DNA from: Verrucomicrobiota bacterium
Lineage (GTDB): Bacteria > Verrucomicrobiota > Verrucomicrobiia > Opitutales > Opitutaceae
Reading direction: 5' to 3'
NCBI GenBank assembly: GCA_023391285.1
Contig: JAEWBF010000126.1
Coordinates: forward strand, 124,001-188,000
Length of the DNA: 64,000 nucleotides
How positions within the stretch are numbered: position 1 is the stretch's first letter; each line of letters begins with the position of its first letter. Below the pieces are notes generated by a model. That model saw only the letters and a program-made list of their open reading frames with translations. It was not told where the DNA came from and did not search any database. Below, one piece after another: positions 1 to 8,364 of the stretch. A program made the position numbers and the translations under genes.

Positions 1-13
1 GTCTGAGTTCAAA

Positions 14-73
14 GGGAGGCGCGGTGTTCTCGCCGCGCTATCACCGAATGCGCGGTGAGGGCACCGCGCCTCC
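14..73. repeat. GC-rich interspersed inverted repeat
   Basis: GGAGGCGCGGTG near position 15 is matched in reverse complement by CACCGCGCCTCC ending at 73, giving a long stem with an AT-containing middle. Related copies with the same GCGCGGTG...CACCGCG core lie near 7590-7635 and 30118-30160, so this is an interspersed family rather than a one-off hairpin. It lies at the window edge, so its relation to an upstream gene is not visible. Confidence 0.7.
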
Positions 74-132
74 ACGTTATAGCATATTAAAGAATGTCGT
101 AGCCATTCGCCGGCTCGAAAAAAACCGGTTTA

Positions 133-203
133 AACCACGAAGGCACAGAGCACACAGAGGAATGCGACGGGATTTCTCCGTGTTCTCTGCGCCTCTGTGG
201 TTC
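133..203. repeat. Interspersed inverted repeat (CCACGAAGGCACAGAG type)
   Basis: AACCACGAAGGCACAGAG at the left is mirrored by CTCTGCGCCTCTGTGGTT at the right, with ACACAGAGG and CTCCGTGTTC as inner arms. The arms form a long imperfect hairpin. From general knowledge, elements of this wording recur between genes in several unrelated GC-rich phyla. No coding role is apparent. Confidence 0.65.
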
Positions 204-490
204 ATTGGAAGGGTTATGGTTTTTATGAAAACGCTCTGGTTGTGAGATGGCAGGAGAGAGGTGTTTTCTGGCGACATCCGAGTGAGGGTCGGAAAGGGTG
301 TTCGGTTGCCGGAAAACTCCTATCCTGCGCACGGGAGATTGCTCGGTCGGCGAGACCGAAGAACACGAGCGTGGAACGGGTTTAACTTTGGTTGCGTTGT
401 GTTTGAGGAGCGGCGGCGTGTGTTTCCGCGGCGCTTCGTGGTTACCCCAAGAAGAGAAACCCCCAACCCAAGCCTGACACACTAGCACCT
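204..490 (+). other. Leader region of the TonB receptor gene
   Basis: This stretch holds no supported gene. It is expected to carry the promoter and 5' leader of the receptor starting at 491. A small hairpin (CGGTC-GGCGA-GACCG) occurs near 341-355. Immediately before the start the sequence is C-rich and has no Shine-Dalgarno motif. I could not identify a convincing -35/-10 pair or a known riboswitch. Confidence 0.4.
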
Positions 491-3400
491 ATGAACCTAC
501 CCTGCTGGAGTGCTCCCGTTCGTTTCGCGCGGCGGAGCATATATACGACGATTGTTTTCGGGGCGCTCGCTGCGAGCGGTGCCCTGTTCGCCCAAGTGGC
601 GCCGGCGGCCGATTCGGAAAACGAAAACGACGTGGTGGTATTGAGCCCGTTCGTCGTCGATTCGACTCAGGATCGTGGATACGCGGCAACGAGCACGCTC
701 GCGGGCACGCGCATCCGCACAAACCTCGCCGACATTGGATCGGCGATTTCCGTGATGACGAAGGAAATGATCACGGACATCGGCGGCTATAACAACGAGA
801 CCGTGCTCGCGTATGCGGTGAACACCGAAGTCGCGGGACCGCGCGGCAATTTTTCGGGCGCGAACCGCTCGGGCCCGGAAGGGAATGTCGAGGAGCAGGG
901 AAGTTTCGCCAATCCCAACGCGAACACGCGCGTGCGCGGTCTGGTCGCGGCCGACAACACGCGCGACTTCTTCCTCTCGGACATTCCGTGGGACGGTTAT
1001 AATATCGCCCGCGTCGATCTGCAGCGCGGACCGAACGCGATCCTGTTCGGCCTCGGGAGTCCGGCGGGCATCATCAATGCGGCCATTCACCAGGCGGAGT
1101 TTCGCAACTTCGGTCAGCTCGAGGCGACGTTCGACGAACACGGCTCGCAGCGGTATTCGCTCAACATCAATCAAGAGGTGTTGCCGGACCAGTTGGCGTT
1201 GCGCGTCGCATTGCTGGAGAACGATCGCGAGTTTCAGCAGAAGCCGGCGTTTTCGCGCGATCGGCGGGTGTTTGGCGCGATCAAGTTCGCTCCGGACGCG
1301 TTGAATCGTAATCGCACGCTTTTCGAGGTGAATGCGAATTACGAGCACGGCGATATCTCGTCGAACCGGCCCCGCCAGGTCACGCCTCAGGACAACATCA
1401 CGCAGTTCTGGCGTCCGATCGAGCTGGGCGGCGTCGGCAAGCGCACCTTCGATCTTTACCGCGACCCGCAGGGAGAGAATCTGCCCGATCTCACGCCGGA
1501 CGACGAGGACGATCCGGCACGTCCGAATCCGCTCTGGATTTACGATCCGGTGTTGGTGAACGGCCGGGCGGGCGGTTCGGTTGATTACATCGTGAACTCG
1601 GCGGGCGGTGTGATGTTCGAGCGCGGCGGTCCGCAGGCGTTTGGCGCGCGGACGCCGACCGGGGAAATCATCACCGGCGCGTCGGGTCCGGATGGCGCGG
1701 GACCGTTTCCGCAGAACACGGGACTGCAAAGTGTCGCGGGCGTGCAGACATGGTCAGGTGCGGCGGGCCGCCCGTATTCGGCAATCGGCGCGTATCGGAA
1801 CGAGACGATCACCGACACCTCCATCTTCGATTTCTACAACAAGCTCATCGACGGCGACAACAAGCGCGAGTGGAGCGACTGGGATGTCTATACGCTCGAT
1901 CTGACGAATACATTTTTCGACAACAAGGTCGGCTACAACCTCACTTACTTCAACGAAGAGATGAGCCGGGGCATGTGGACGGCGCTGGGGTGGGAGGGCA
2001 ACTCGCTCCACATCGACATCAACGAGCGGGAAAACGACGGTTCGCCGAATCCGAATGTCGGGCGCGCGTTTGTCGGTGCGCGCACCGGAAACATGGGCAG
2101 CTACAAGGACAAGTCGGAACGCGAGGCGTATCGCGGGCAGGTGTTCGGCGAATACGATTTCACTGATCGTCATTCTGGCTGGTGGGCGCGTCTGCTCGGT
2201 CAGCAGCGTTTGACGGCGGTTTATTCGAAAGAAGGTCAGAAGGTGGATTCGCGCAGCATGCAGTTTGCGAACTGGGATCCGGCGACGCTCGCGCTGTTCG
2301 GTCCGGATAACACGATCACGAACCCGGATGTGAACACCGGATTCCGTTACTACGTGAGCGGCGACCTGCGCGGATTCTCGTCGCCCACAGGTCTGAATGT
2401 TTCCGGGCTGGAGTCGCCTTTCACCCATAACATCGGCGGGCCGCAGCAGATCCGCTGGTTCGATACGACTTGGACGGCGGATGCTTCGGTGGATCCGGGG
2501 GCGGCGTGGGACAACCCGCTCGATCCCGATCGCGTGCACCGCGCCACCTATACGCAGTCGGAAAATCCCGCGAACTATCGCGGGTGGACGGACGCAACGG
2601 GGCAGTATGTGACGTTGAACTCCACCGGCACGGTGGCGGGCATGAGGCCCGAAGATTATCTCACTTCGAGTGCTTCGCTGACGGACTTCGAAGTGAAATC
2701 GAAAGTCCTGGTCTGGCAGGGCACGTTCTGGGATCACGCGGTCGTAGGTGTCTTTGGCTATCGAAAGGACAAAGCACGCAGCTATGAGTTCGTGACGTCG
2801 GATCGTGAAGAGAACCCGAACCGGGCGACGGGCGGCGCGGATCTGAATCCGGCGACCTATAATTACAACAACCCGAATGCGCTGATCACGAACACCGAGG
2901 CGATCACGCGCAATTGGAGTGTGATGCTGCACGTGAATCGCGTGCTGGGCGGTCGGGATTTCCTGCCGTTCAATCTGCGCCTCTACTACAACCGGGGCGA
3001 AAACTTCCAGCCGCTCGCGGGACGCATCGATGCGTTTGGGCTTCCGGTGCCGAATCCGGGCGGGACGACGAAGGACGCGAGCGTGATGATTTCGACCAAG
3101 GATGACCGCTACAGCTTGCGCGTCACGAAGTATGAAACGGTGCTCACGAATGCGACCTCGACGGACGGCCAGCTGCAGAATACCTGGGCGCTCGAGCAGG
3201 CGCTCGGCGACAATCTCGGGCCGACCTCGTCGACGCCGGCGATCATCCGCGGTTATTTGCGCGGAGACTTCTCGTATGACGACTATGCTGCCTCGGGCGG
3301 CGACGTGAACCGTCTGCAGAATTCCATCATTCCGGCGTGGCTTCAGTTCGAACGCGATCTGAAGGAGCAATTCCCAGATTTCGTGCGGGCTTGGATGGGA

Positions 3401-4192
3401 GCGAACACCTCGTGGGGAACAGATAGCCTCGAGACGCCGATCGTCACGGCGCCGACGGGATTTGTCGCAACGGAAGATTCGAGCTCGGAAGGTTACGAGT
3501 TGGAGTTCGTGGCGAACCCGACGAGCAACTGGCGCATCGCGCTCAACGCCTCGCGCACGGAATCGGTGCGCGACAAGGTGCCGGGCGAGAACTTCCGCCA
3601 GGTTGGCGAGTTCGTCGATCAGACCTTCCAAACCTCCGATGCCGGCCTTGCTCCCGTGTGGTGGCCGCAGAACGTGGCGGGGCTTCGTGGGGTCGGACCG
3701 TATCCCTTCTTCTTCCGCTCGGACTGGTTGCGGGTGAATGCGGTCAATGGCCAATCGGCCGGAGAAATCCGCAAGTATCGCGCGAATCTCCTCACGAATT
3801 ACACCTTCGAAGAAGGCGCGCTGCGCGGCTTCGGTGTCGGTGGTGGTTATCGTTGGGAGGACAAGTCGATCCTCGCGTATGCGCCGATGATCGACGAGGA
3901 CGGCACCTACGGCATCAACTTGAACGCGCCGTTCTTCGCGCCCAGTGAAGATTCGCTCGACCTCTGGATTAGCTACCGTCGCAAATTGACCGACAAGGTG
4001 AGCTGGCGGATTCAGCTGAACGTCTTCAACGTCGGCGAGAAGAACCGCCTGGTGCCACTCGCGGCGGGCGTGGATTACGCGGCGTTGGGCGCGGGCACGC
4101 CGACCGCGGGCGAAACGGTGCCGATGAAGGCCACCAGCTTCTTCATTCGTGAAGGGATGAGCTGGCAGATCACGAATACGTTCGAGTTCTGA
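491..4192 (+). CDS. TonB-dependent outer-membrane receptor
   Basis: Outer-membrane receptor expected to import an unidentified ligand using energy delivered by TonB/ExbBD. The 1233-residue product starts with a signal peptide (hydrophobic about 18-34). The motif LSPFVV at 51-56 follows, in the place of the TonB box in Verrucomicrobia receptors. Next comes a plug domain (about 60-190, including QRGPNAILFG). A very long beta-barrel ends in the aromatic tail NTFEF, the usual signal for barrel assembly. The length exceeds typical receptors of 700-1000 residues, as is common in this lineage. There is no N-terminal secretin/TonB signalling domain, so direct anti-sigma signalling is unlikely. The start has no Shine-Dalgarno sequence. 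A strong terminator follows, and the neighbouring carboxylesterase is convergent. The substrate cannot be read from sequence. Confidence 0.95.
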   Translation: MNLPCWSAPVRFARRSIYTTIVFGALAASGALFAQVAPAADSENENDVVVLSPFVVDSTQDRGYAATSTLAGTRIRTNLADIGSAISVMTKEMITDIGGYNNETVLAYAVNTEVAGPRGNFSGANRSGPEGNVEEQGSFANPNANTRVRGLVAADNTRDFFLSDIPWDGYNIARVDLQRGPNAILFGLGSPAGIINAAIHQAEFRNFGQLEATFDEHGSQRYSLNINQEVLPDQLALRVALLENDREFQQKPAFSRDRRVFGAIKFAPDALNRNRTLFEVNANYEHGDISSNRPRQVTPQDNITQFWRPIELGGVGKRTFDLYRDPQGENLPDLTPDDEDDPARPNPLWIYDPVLVNGRAGGSVDYIVNSAGGVMFERGGPQAFGARTPTGEIITGASGPDGAGPFPQNTGLQSVAGVQTWSGAAGRPYSAIGAYRNETITDTSIFDFYNKLIDGDNKREWSDWDVYTLDLTNTFFDNKVGYNLTYFNEEMSRGMWTALGWEGNSLHIDINERENDGSPNPNVGRAFVGARTGNMGSYKDKSEREAYRGQVFGEYDFTDRHSGWWARLLGQQRLTAVYSKEGQKVDSRSMQFANWDPATLALFGPDNTITNPDVNTGFRYYVSGDLRGFSSPTGLNVSGLESPFTHNIGGPQQIRWFDTTWTADASVDPGAAWDNPLDPDRVHRATYTQSENPANYRGWTDATGQYVTLNSTGTVAGMRPEDYLTSSASLTDFEVKSKVLVWQGTFWDHAVVGVFGYRKDKARSYEFVTSDREENPNRATGGADLNPATYNYNNPNALITNTEAITRNWSVMLHVNRVLGGRDFLPFNLRLYYNRGENFQPLAGRIDAFGLPVPNPGGTTKDASVMISTKDDRYSLRVTKYETVLTNATSTDGQLQNTWALEQALGDNLGPTSSTPAIIRGYLRGDFSYDDYAASGGDVNRLQNSIIPAWLQFERDLKEQFPDFVRAWMGANTSWGTDSLETPIVTAPTGFVATEDSSSEGYELEFVANPTSNWRIALNASRTESVRDKVPGENFRQVGEFVDQTFQTSDAGLAPVWWPQNVAGLRGVGPYPFFFRSDWLRVNAVNGQSAGEIRKYRANLLTNYTFEEGALRGFGVGGGYRWEDKSILAYAPMIDEDGTYGINLNAPFFAPSEDSLDLWISYRRKLTDKVSWRIQLNVFNVGEKNRLVPLAAGVDYAALGAGTPTAGETVPMKATSFFIREGMSWQITNTFEF

Positions 4193-4224
4193 GCGAGATC
4201 GTCGTTTTGGGTTGGATCATTCGA

Positions 4225-4259
4225 ACGCCCCGGGCGAAAGGCCGGGGCGTTTTTTTTTA
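4225..4259 (+). terminator. Rho-independent terminator of the TonB receptor gene
   Basis: A 9-bp stem ACGCCCCGG/CCGGGGCGT with an 8-nt loop is followed by a run of nine T residues. It begins 33 bases past the receptor stop, as expected for an intrinsic terminator. Confidence 0.9.
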
Positions 4260-4279
4260 TCTTCAATCCTTGGAGTTTG

Positions 4280-4302
4280 GTGCGGGCTGAAGCGCCGCAC
4301 TA
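4280..4302. repeat. Gene-end repeat supplying the esterase stop codon
   Basis: GTGCGGGCTGAAGCGCCGC followed by ACTA. On the minus strand this reads TAG then TGCGGCGCTTCAGCCCGC, and that TAG is the stop codon of the carboxylesterase. A near-identical copy at 26557-26579 likewise supplies the stop of the AI-2E-type transporter. Both lie at convergent gene junctions. Confidence 0.7.
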
Positions 4303-5850
4303 CTCGTCGAGGTAGAAGGCGCGTTTTTCCGGTGAGAGGACGGGCTCGGGGACGATGCTGGTTCCGAAGCGGAGGAGTTGGTCGTTGTCCGCGGGCCAGG
4401 GCGGAAGGCCGGGCCCGTTGGGGTCGCCGTTTTCGACGAAGTTCACCCAGTAGCTCGAGACCTGGTCGGCGAGACGATGATCGATGTCCTGCCAAGGACG
4501 ATTCATCAGGTGCAGGTTGTTGAAGGTGTAAGGCAGCTCGCCGGAGTGAAAGGCGCCGTATTCCGGGTGCGCGGGCCAGGGAATGGCGCGTTCGAAGAAG
4601 TAGCCCCAGTCTTTGGCGCGGCCTTTCTGCGCGCGCAGCATGGTCCAGTGGTAGAGATCGGCGCGAGCGGCGTCGCGGCGGCTTTGTTTCTGGGCTTCGC
4701 CGGCGGCGGCGTCGTTGGATGCTGGATACAACAAGGTGAAATCGACGGCGCGCTCGCCGTGGTTTTTCGCGGCGTCGGCGGTGAATTGGGCGACGGTGGT
4801 GACGCCGTAGCCTTTCTGAGAACTGGATTCGTCGGCGGTCCAACCGGTGAGAAGCGGGACGTCGATTTGCTCGCCGCGCTGGTGAGCGGCGAGAACCTGA
4901 TCGGGAACGATCCAGCCGTCGACAATGGGACGGAAGCGGGTGGGTTGCGCCTGATAGCGTGCAAACAACTCCTCGGCGGTGAGTGCGCGCAAGTCGGCGA
5001 GTGACGGCGCCGACACGGCGCGAGCGAAAGCGCGGCCCTCTTCTTCGGCCTCGGCGAGCGGAAGACTGGTGGCGTTGCGCCGCCAGGGACCGCTTTGCGC
5101 GATGGCGCGATGAAACAGACCGCGCGCCTCGGGCGAGACGAGCAGGTGGTGAACGGAGCCGGCGCCGGCGGATTGGCCGGCGACGGTGATGCGATCGGGA
5201 TCGCCGCCGAAGGAGGCGATATTTTCGCGCACCCAGCGGAGGGCGGCGATCTGGTCCATCAGGCCGTAGTTGCCCGACGCGCGATGCGGCGATTCGGCGG
5301 TGAGTTCGGGGTGTGCGAGAAAACCGAATACGCCGAGGCGGTAGTTAGTGGTGACCACAACGATGCCTTTCTTGGCGAGGCCTTCGCCGTCGTAGAGCAG
5401 CACTTCGCCGGAGCCGCTGAAATAGGCGCCGCCGTGGATCCAGACGAAGACGGCGCGACGCTCGGAAGAATTCTTGGCAGGAGTCCAGATGTTGAGCGTG
5501 AGGCAGTCTTCGCTGGTGTGATTGCGGAACATGTATTCTTCCGTCCAAGGGCCGAACGAACGTTGGTCGGCTTGCATGGCGCTCGCGCCGAACGTGTCGG
5601 CTTTGCGCACGCCGTCCCAACGGGCAGGAGGTTGCGGCGGACGCCAGCGGAGATCGCCGACGGGTGGAGCGGCGAAGGGAATCCCCTTGAAAACGGTGAT
5701 TGTCGGATCCTCGCCCTTGATCCCGCTCAGACGGCCTTGAGCGACGGTGATGGTGCCGGAGACGACTTCGTGGGGGGTGTGGGCGGCGGAAGCGAACGCG
5801 GTGAGCACCGCGGAGATGAGCGCGGCGAGGAAAAGGCGGGGTAGGCGCAT
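4300..5850 (-). CDS. Secreted type-B carboxylesterase
   Basis: Carboxylic ester hydrolase of the type-B (cholinesterase/lipase) family, 516 residues, the usual family length. A signal peptide spans about residues 1-22, so it acts in the periplasm or outside the cell. HGG at 139-141 forms the oxyanion hole. The nucleophile is Ser227 in GQSAGA. The acidic residue is probably Glu in TADESSS, and the catalytic His is in EYGAFHSGELPY. DCLTLN is the family's disulphide-containing segment. It converges with the TonB receptor; whether the two share a substrate is unknown. The TAG stop is the edge of an interspersed repeat, so the C-terminus (FYLDE) may have been set by that insertion. The natural ester substrate cannot be predicted. 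Confidence 0.93.
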   Translation of the reverse strand: MRLPRLFLAALISAVLTAFASAAHTPHEVVSGTITVAQGRLSGIKGEDPTITVFKGIPFAAPPVGDLRWRPPQPPARWDGVRKADTFGASAMQADQRSFGPWTEEYMFRNHTSEDCLTLNIWTPAKNSSERRAVFVWIHGGAYFSGSGEVLLYDGEGLAKKGIVVVTTNYRLGVFGFLAHPELTAESPHRASGNYGLMDQIAALRWVRENIASFGGDPDRITVAGQSAGAGSVHHLLVSPEARGLFHRAIAQSGPWRRNATSLPLAEAEEEGRAFARAVSAPSLADLRALTAEELFARYQAQPTRFRPIVDGWIVPDQVLAAHQRGEQIDVPLLTGWTADESSSQKGYGVTTVAQFTADAAKNHGERAVDFTLLYPASNDAAAGEAQKQSRRDAARADLYHWTMLRAQKGRAKDWGYFFERAIPWPAHPEYGAFHSGELPYTFNNLHLMNRPWQDIDHRLADQVSSYWVNFVENGDPNGPGLPPWPADNDQLLRFGTSIVPEPVLSPEKRAFYLDE

Positions 5851-5886
5851 GCGTCTATCACACGTCGCGGGGCCTCGGGAGCAAGC

Positions 5887-7521
5887 TCACGCGTTGCGGG
5901 CGGATTTGCCGAAACGGCGGCGGACAGCGCGAGAATAGACGATGACGGGAGCGAGGGCGATCAACGACAGGATGGCGACGACGACCATCTGATTTTGTTC
6001 GGCTTGCGGGTCGGCGAGAATCGAGCGGGCGATGGGGTCGTTGGCGTGTTGGGCGAAGGCGATGGGACCTTCGGCAGCGAGGCGGGCGGAGGCGAATCCG
6101 CCGGCCTGCGCCGTTTTCCAGCCCGTGGCGATGAGCCAGCCGTAAGCTTTCACGCCGAAGGAAGCGGCGCCGATGGCCAAATAGCCCACGACGAAGTTGC
6201 CGAAGGAAAACAGGCCGAAAGCCACGCTGCCCAGGGAGACTGCGCCCACGGAAATCGCACCGATGCTGAACGGAGCGACGGCGAACCCTCCCCACGCCAT
6301 GATCAATCCGTAAGCACGATCGCCACCGGCGAACCAGGCGAACACCGGTGGTGCACCTTCGTCGGGCGAGGAGAAACGGACATGCACCAGCGGCACGGCG
6401 AAAAGGCGCAGAGAGCTTTTATATTCGCTGGCGGAAGATCCGGCCTGGTCGATCGCGTGGGTGAAATACTCCGGGTGAGCGCGACGCTCGGCGGTGCGGA
6501 GCGCGCGCATGCGTTTCATTACGCCGATCAGTCCAATTGGCCAAAGCACCATGAGCGCGAGCGCAATGAACTGGGCGAAGACGGCGAAGATTGCCCGGTA
6601 GTCCCACCAATGGAGTGAGGCGGAGCGAAGCAGGAAGATCGCTGTCATGGCGCCGAGCACGGTGAAGAAAGCGGCGATCGTGATTTTGACGACGGCGCGG
6701 CGCTCGCGTGGTGTGCGTGATTGGTCGAGATTGGTGCGAAGGGTGAGAACGGCGGAGACGAGTCCGGAGGTTGACGTGATGAGGGTCGCGATCGTGGTCG
6801 TCTTGGCGAGCATGCCACCGTGCGCGGCGGCGGCCGCGCCGATGCCTGCGGCTTTGGCGGGCGTGGCGATTTCCGGAAGGGCGGCGAGAACGGCGAGCGT
6901 GAAGACGCGGCCCGGTGTGCTGCGCTCGAGGGCGCCTTCGACGAAGGCGAGGACCTGCTCCTGTAAAATTTTTCGGCCGCGGGCGAGGCGTTGTTTGACG
7001 GTGTCCTCGGTAAGGTCGAGTGCGGCGGCGACGTGTTCGACGGAGCGGTGTTCGCGGTAGTAGAGGATGAGCGGCTCGCGGTAATTTTCCGGGACGCGTT
7101 CGAGGGCGCTCCACATGAGCGCCTGTTCTTCGTTGTGCGCGGCGAGATCGGGTGCGGGTTGATCGTCCGAGGTGAGGAAGTCGGCGGAGTCGTCGATCGA
7201 CTCGGCTTGTCGGACGGGCTCGCGACCATCGGCGCGGCGCAGATGGCTGATCTTGAAGCGGAGAATTCCGCAGAGCCAGGAGCGGAGTTTTTCGGGCTCA
7301 CGCAGGTTGGCTAGCTGCCGCCAGCCGTCGACAAAGGCGTCCTGGGCGAGGTCTTCACTTTGACTGAGTTGTCCGGTGGCGGAGTAGGCGAGCGAGCACA
7401 GGAGGCGTTGGTAGCGTTCGACGATTTGACCGAAGGCGCGTCGGTCGCCGGCAAGCGTGGCGGCGACGAGCTCGGCATCCGACGGGGCGAGGGCGGGGAT
7501 CATGGGGTCGGGGACGTGCAT
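5887..7521 (-). CDS. ECF sigma factor fused to a membrane-spanning C-terminal domain
   Basis: Sigma-70-family, ECF-type RNA polymerase sigma factor of 544 residues, against about 190 for a plain ECF sigma. Region 2 lies at about 15-95 (AGDRRAFGQIVERYQ, SEDLAQDAFVDGW, LRSWLCGILRF). Region 4 lies at about 130-195 (ERVPENYREPLILYY, EDTVKQRLARGR). The rest is a polytopic membrane extension: hydrophobic segments near 205-260, 280-345 and 390-470, plus a terminal helix near 505-525. The extension includes a glycine-spaced run (FSIGAISVGAVSLGSVAFG and on). No anti-sigma gene is adjacent, so the membrane part may itself sense or sequester. The next gene downstream is the carboxylesterase. ATG at 7503 is an alternative start. 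Confidence 0.9.
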   Translation of the reverse strand: MHVPDPMIPALAPSDAELVAATLAGDRRAFGQIVERYQRLLCSLAYSATGQLSQSEDLAQDAFVDGWRQLANLREPEKLRSWLCGILRFKISHLRRADGREPVRQAESIDDSADFLTSDDQPAPDLAAHNEEQALMWSALERVPENYREPLILYYREHRSVEHVAAALDLTEDTVKQRLARGRKILQEQVLAFVEGALERSTPGRVFTLAVLAALPEIATPAKAAGIGAAAAAHGGMLAKTTTIATLITSTSGLVSAVLTLRTNLDQSRTPRERRAVVKITIAAFFTVLGAMTAIFLLRSASLHWWDYRAIFAVFAQFIALALMVLWPIGLIGVMKRMRALRTAERRAHPEYFTHAIDQAGSSASEYKSSLRLFAVPLVHVRFSSPDEGAPPVFAWFAGGDRAYGLIMAWGGFAVAPFSIGAISVGAVSLGSVAFGLFSFGNFVVGYLAIGAASFGVKAYGWLIATGWKTAQAGGFASARLAAEGPIAFAQHANDPIARSILADPQAEQNQMVVVAILSLIALAPVIVYSRAVRRRFGKSARNA

Positions 7522-7588
7522 GTTATGGGATGCATTGAAGTGCCCGGAAAGGAGGAAGCGGTGACAGGGAATCTTTGCTCAGGATGAG

Positions 7589-7634
7589 GAAATTTCGGGG
7601 GGAGGCGCTAGCGCGGTGGGGGCACCGCGCGTCC
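7589..7634. repeat. GC-rich interspersed repeat copy
   Basis: GGGGGAGGCGCTAGCGCGGTG followed by GGGGCACCGCGCGTCCATTG. This is the same family as the element at 14-73. It lies between the divergent sigma factor and the CIA30-like gene, inside the 220-base gap that must also hold their promoters. Confidence 0.6.
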
Positions 7635-7741
7635 ATTGGAAGAAGGGCGAAAGAGATTTTGCGGAAACTTTGTCACTGGGGGCGCGGGTTTGGGCACTCA
7701 TGGGCGAACACACGTATTCAAAACTCAAATCCACTGCCCAA

Positions 7742-8344
7742 ATGAACTCCTTCACGGCTCGGTTTCTCCATCGCTGGCTTAAGGTGACGATGATTGTCGC
7801 CCTCGTTTTCAGCGCGCTTCGTCCGATGGTTGCGAACGGCCAGGCGCCGGCGCTCGTCGATGATTTCTCTCAGGTTCAGCGGCACGGCATGGACCGGCTG
7901 CTTTTCAACGACAAGGATCTCGGCAGCCAATCGCAGGCGAAGCAGACCTGTGCGAATGGCGTGCTGAGTGTTGAAGGCGAGTTGGTGCCGGGGCGCGGCG
8001 TGCCGGCGTTCATCAGTGTTCCGCTGATTCTTTCGGCGGACATGCAGGCGCAGGATTTGAGCGCTTACGAAGGTGTGCGGCTGCGCGTCAAGGTGAACAA
8101 AGGGATCCTGTCGGTGCAGGTCGCGAGTTCGGAGGTGACGAATTTCGATTACCACACGGGCGGTCCGGTGGCGGCGAAGCGTGGGGAATTTCAGGAAGTG
8201 CGTCTGGCGTTCAAAGACATGAGGCGCGGCTGGTCGGAGCAGACGCCGCTTAATTTGAAGACGATCACGAGCGTGAACCTGGTGGCGTTCGGCACGACGA
8301 GGGATGCGTTTTCCTACGAGGTGGACGAAGTCGGGTTCTATTGA
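7742..8344 (+). CDS. CIA30-like (galactose-binding-fold) secreted protein
   Basis: A 200-residue protein resembling the CIA30 / NADH:ubiquinone oxidoreductase intermediate-associated 30 family, a carbohydrate-binding-like beta-sandwich common in bacterial exported proteins. Supporting features are the opening VDDFSQ, the central YEGVRLRVKVNKG and the terminal SYEVDEVGFY, which are typical strand motifs. An N-terminal hydrophobic stretch (MTIVALVFSAL and on) looks like a signal peptide. I chose ATG 7742 because the upstream in-frame sequence has no family match. The acyltransferase starts 20 bases after the stop, so the pair is probably an operon. Function is unknown; a respiratory-assembly role should not be assumed. 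Confidence 0.7.
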   Translation: MNSFTARFLHRWLKVTMIVALVFSALRPMVANGQAPALVDDFSQVQRHGMDRLLFNDKDLGSQSQAKQTCANGVLSVEGELVPGRGVPAFISVPLILSADMQAQDLSAYEGVRLRVKVNKGILSVQVASSEVTNFDYHTGGPVAAKRGEFQEVRLAFKDMRRGWSEQTPLNLKTITSVNLVAFGTTRDAFSYEVDEVGFY

Positions 8345-8364
8345 GCGCGCGGGATCTTCGTGCG

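Noticed and set aside
1754..3754. A 666-codon antisense frame within the TonB receptor
   Set aside because: Basic, domain-free translation; the sense strand has a complete receptor with signal peptide, plug and barrel ending.
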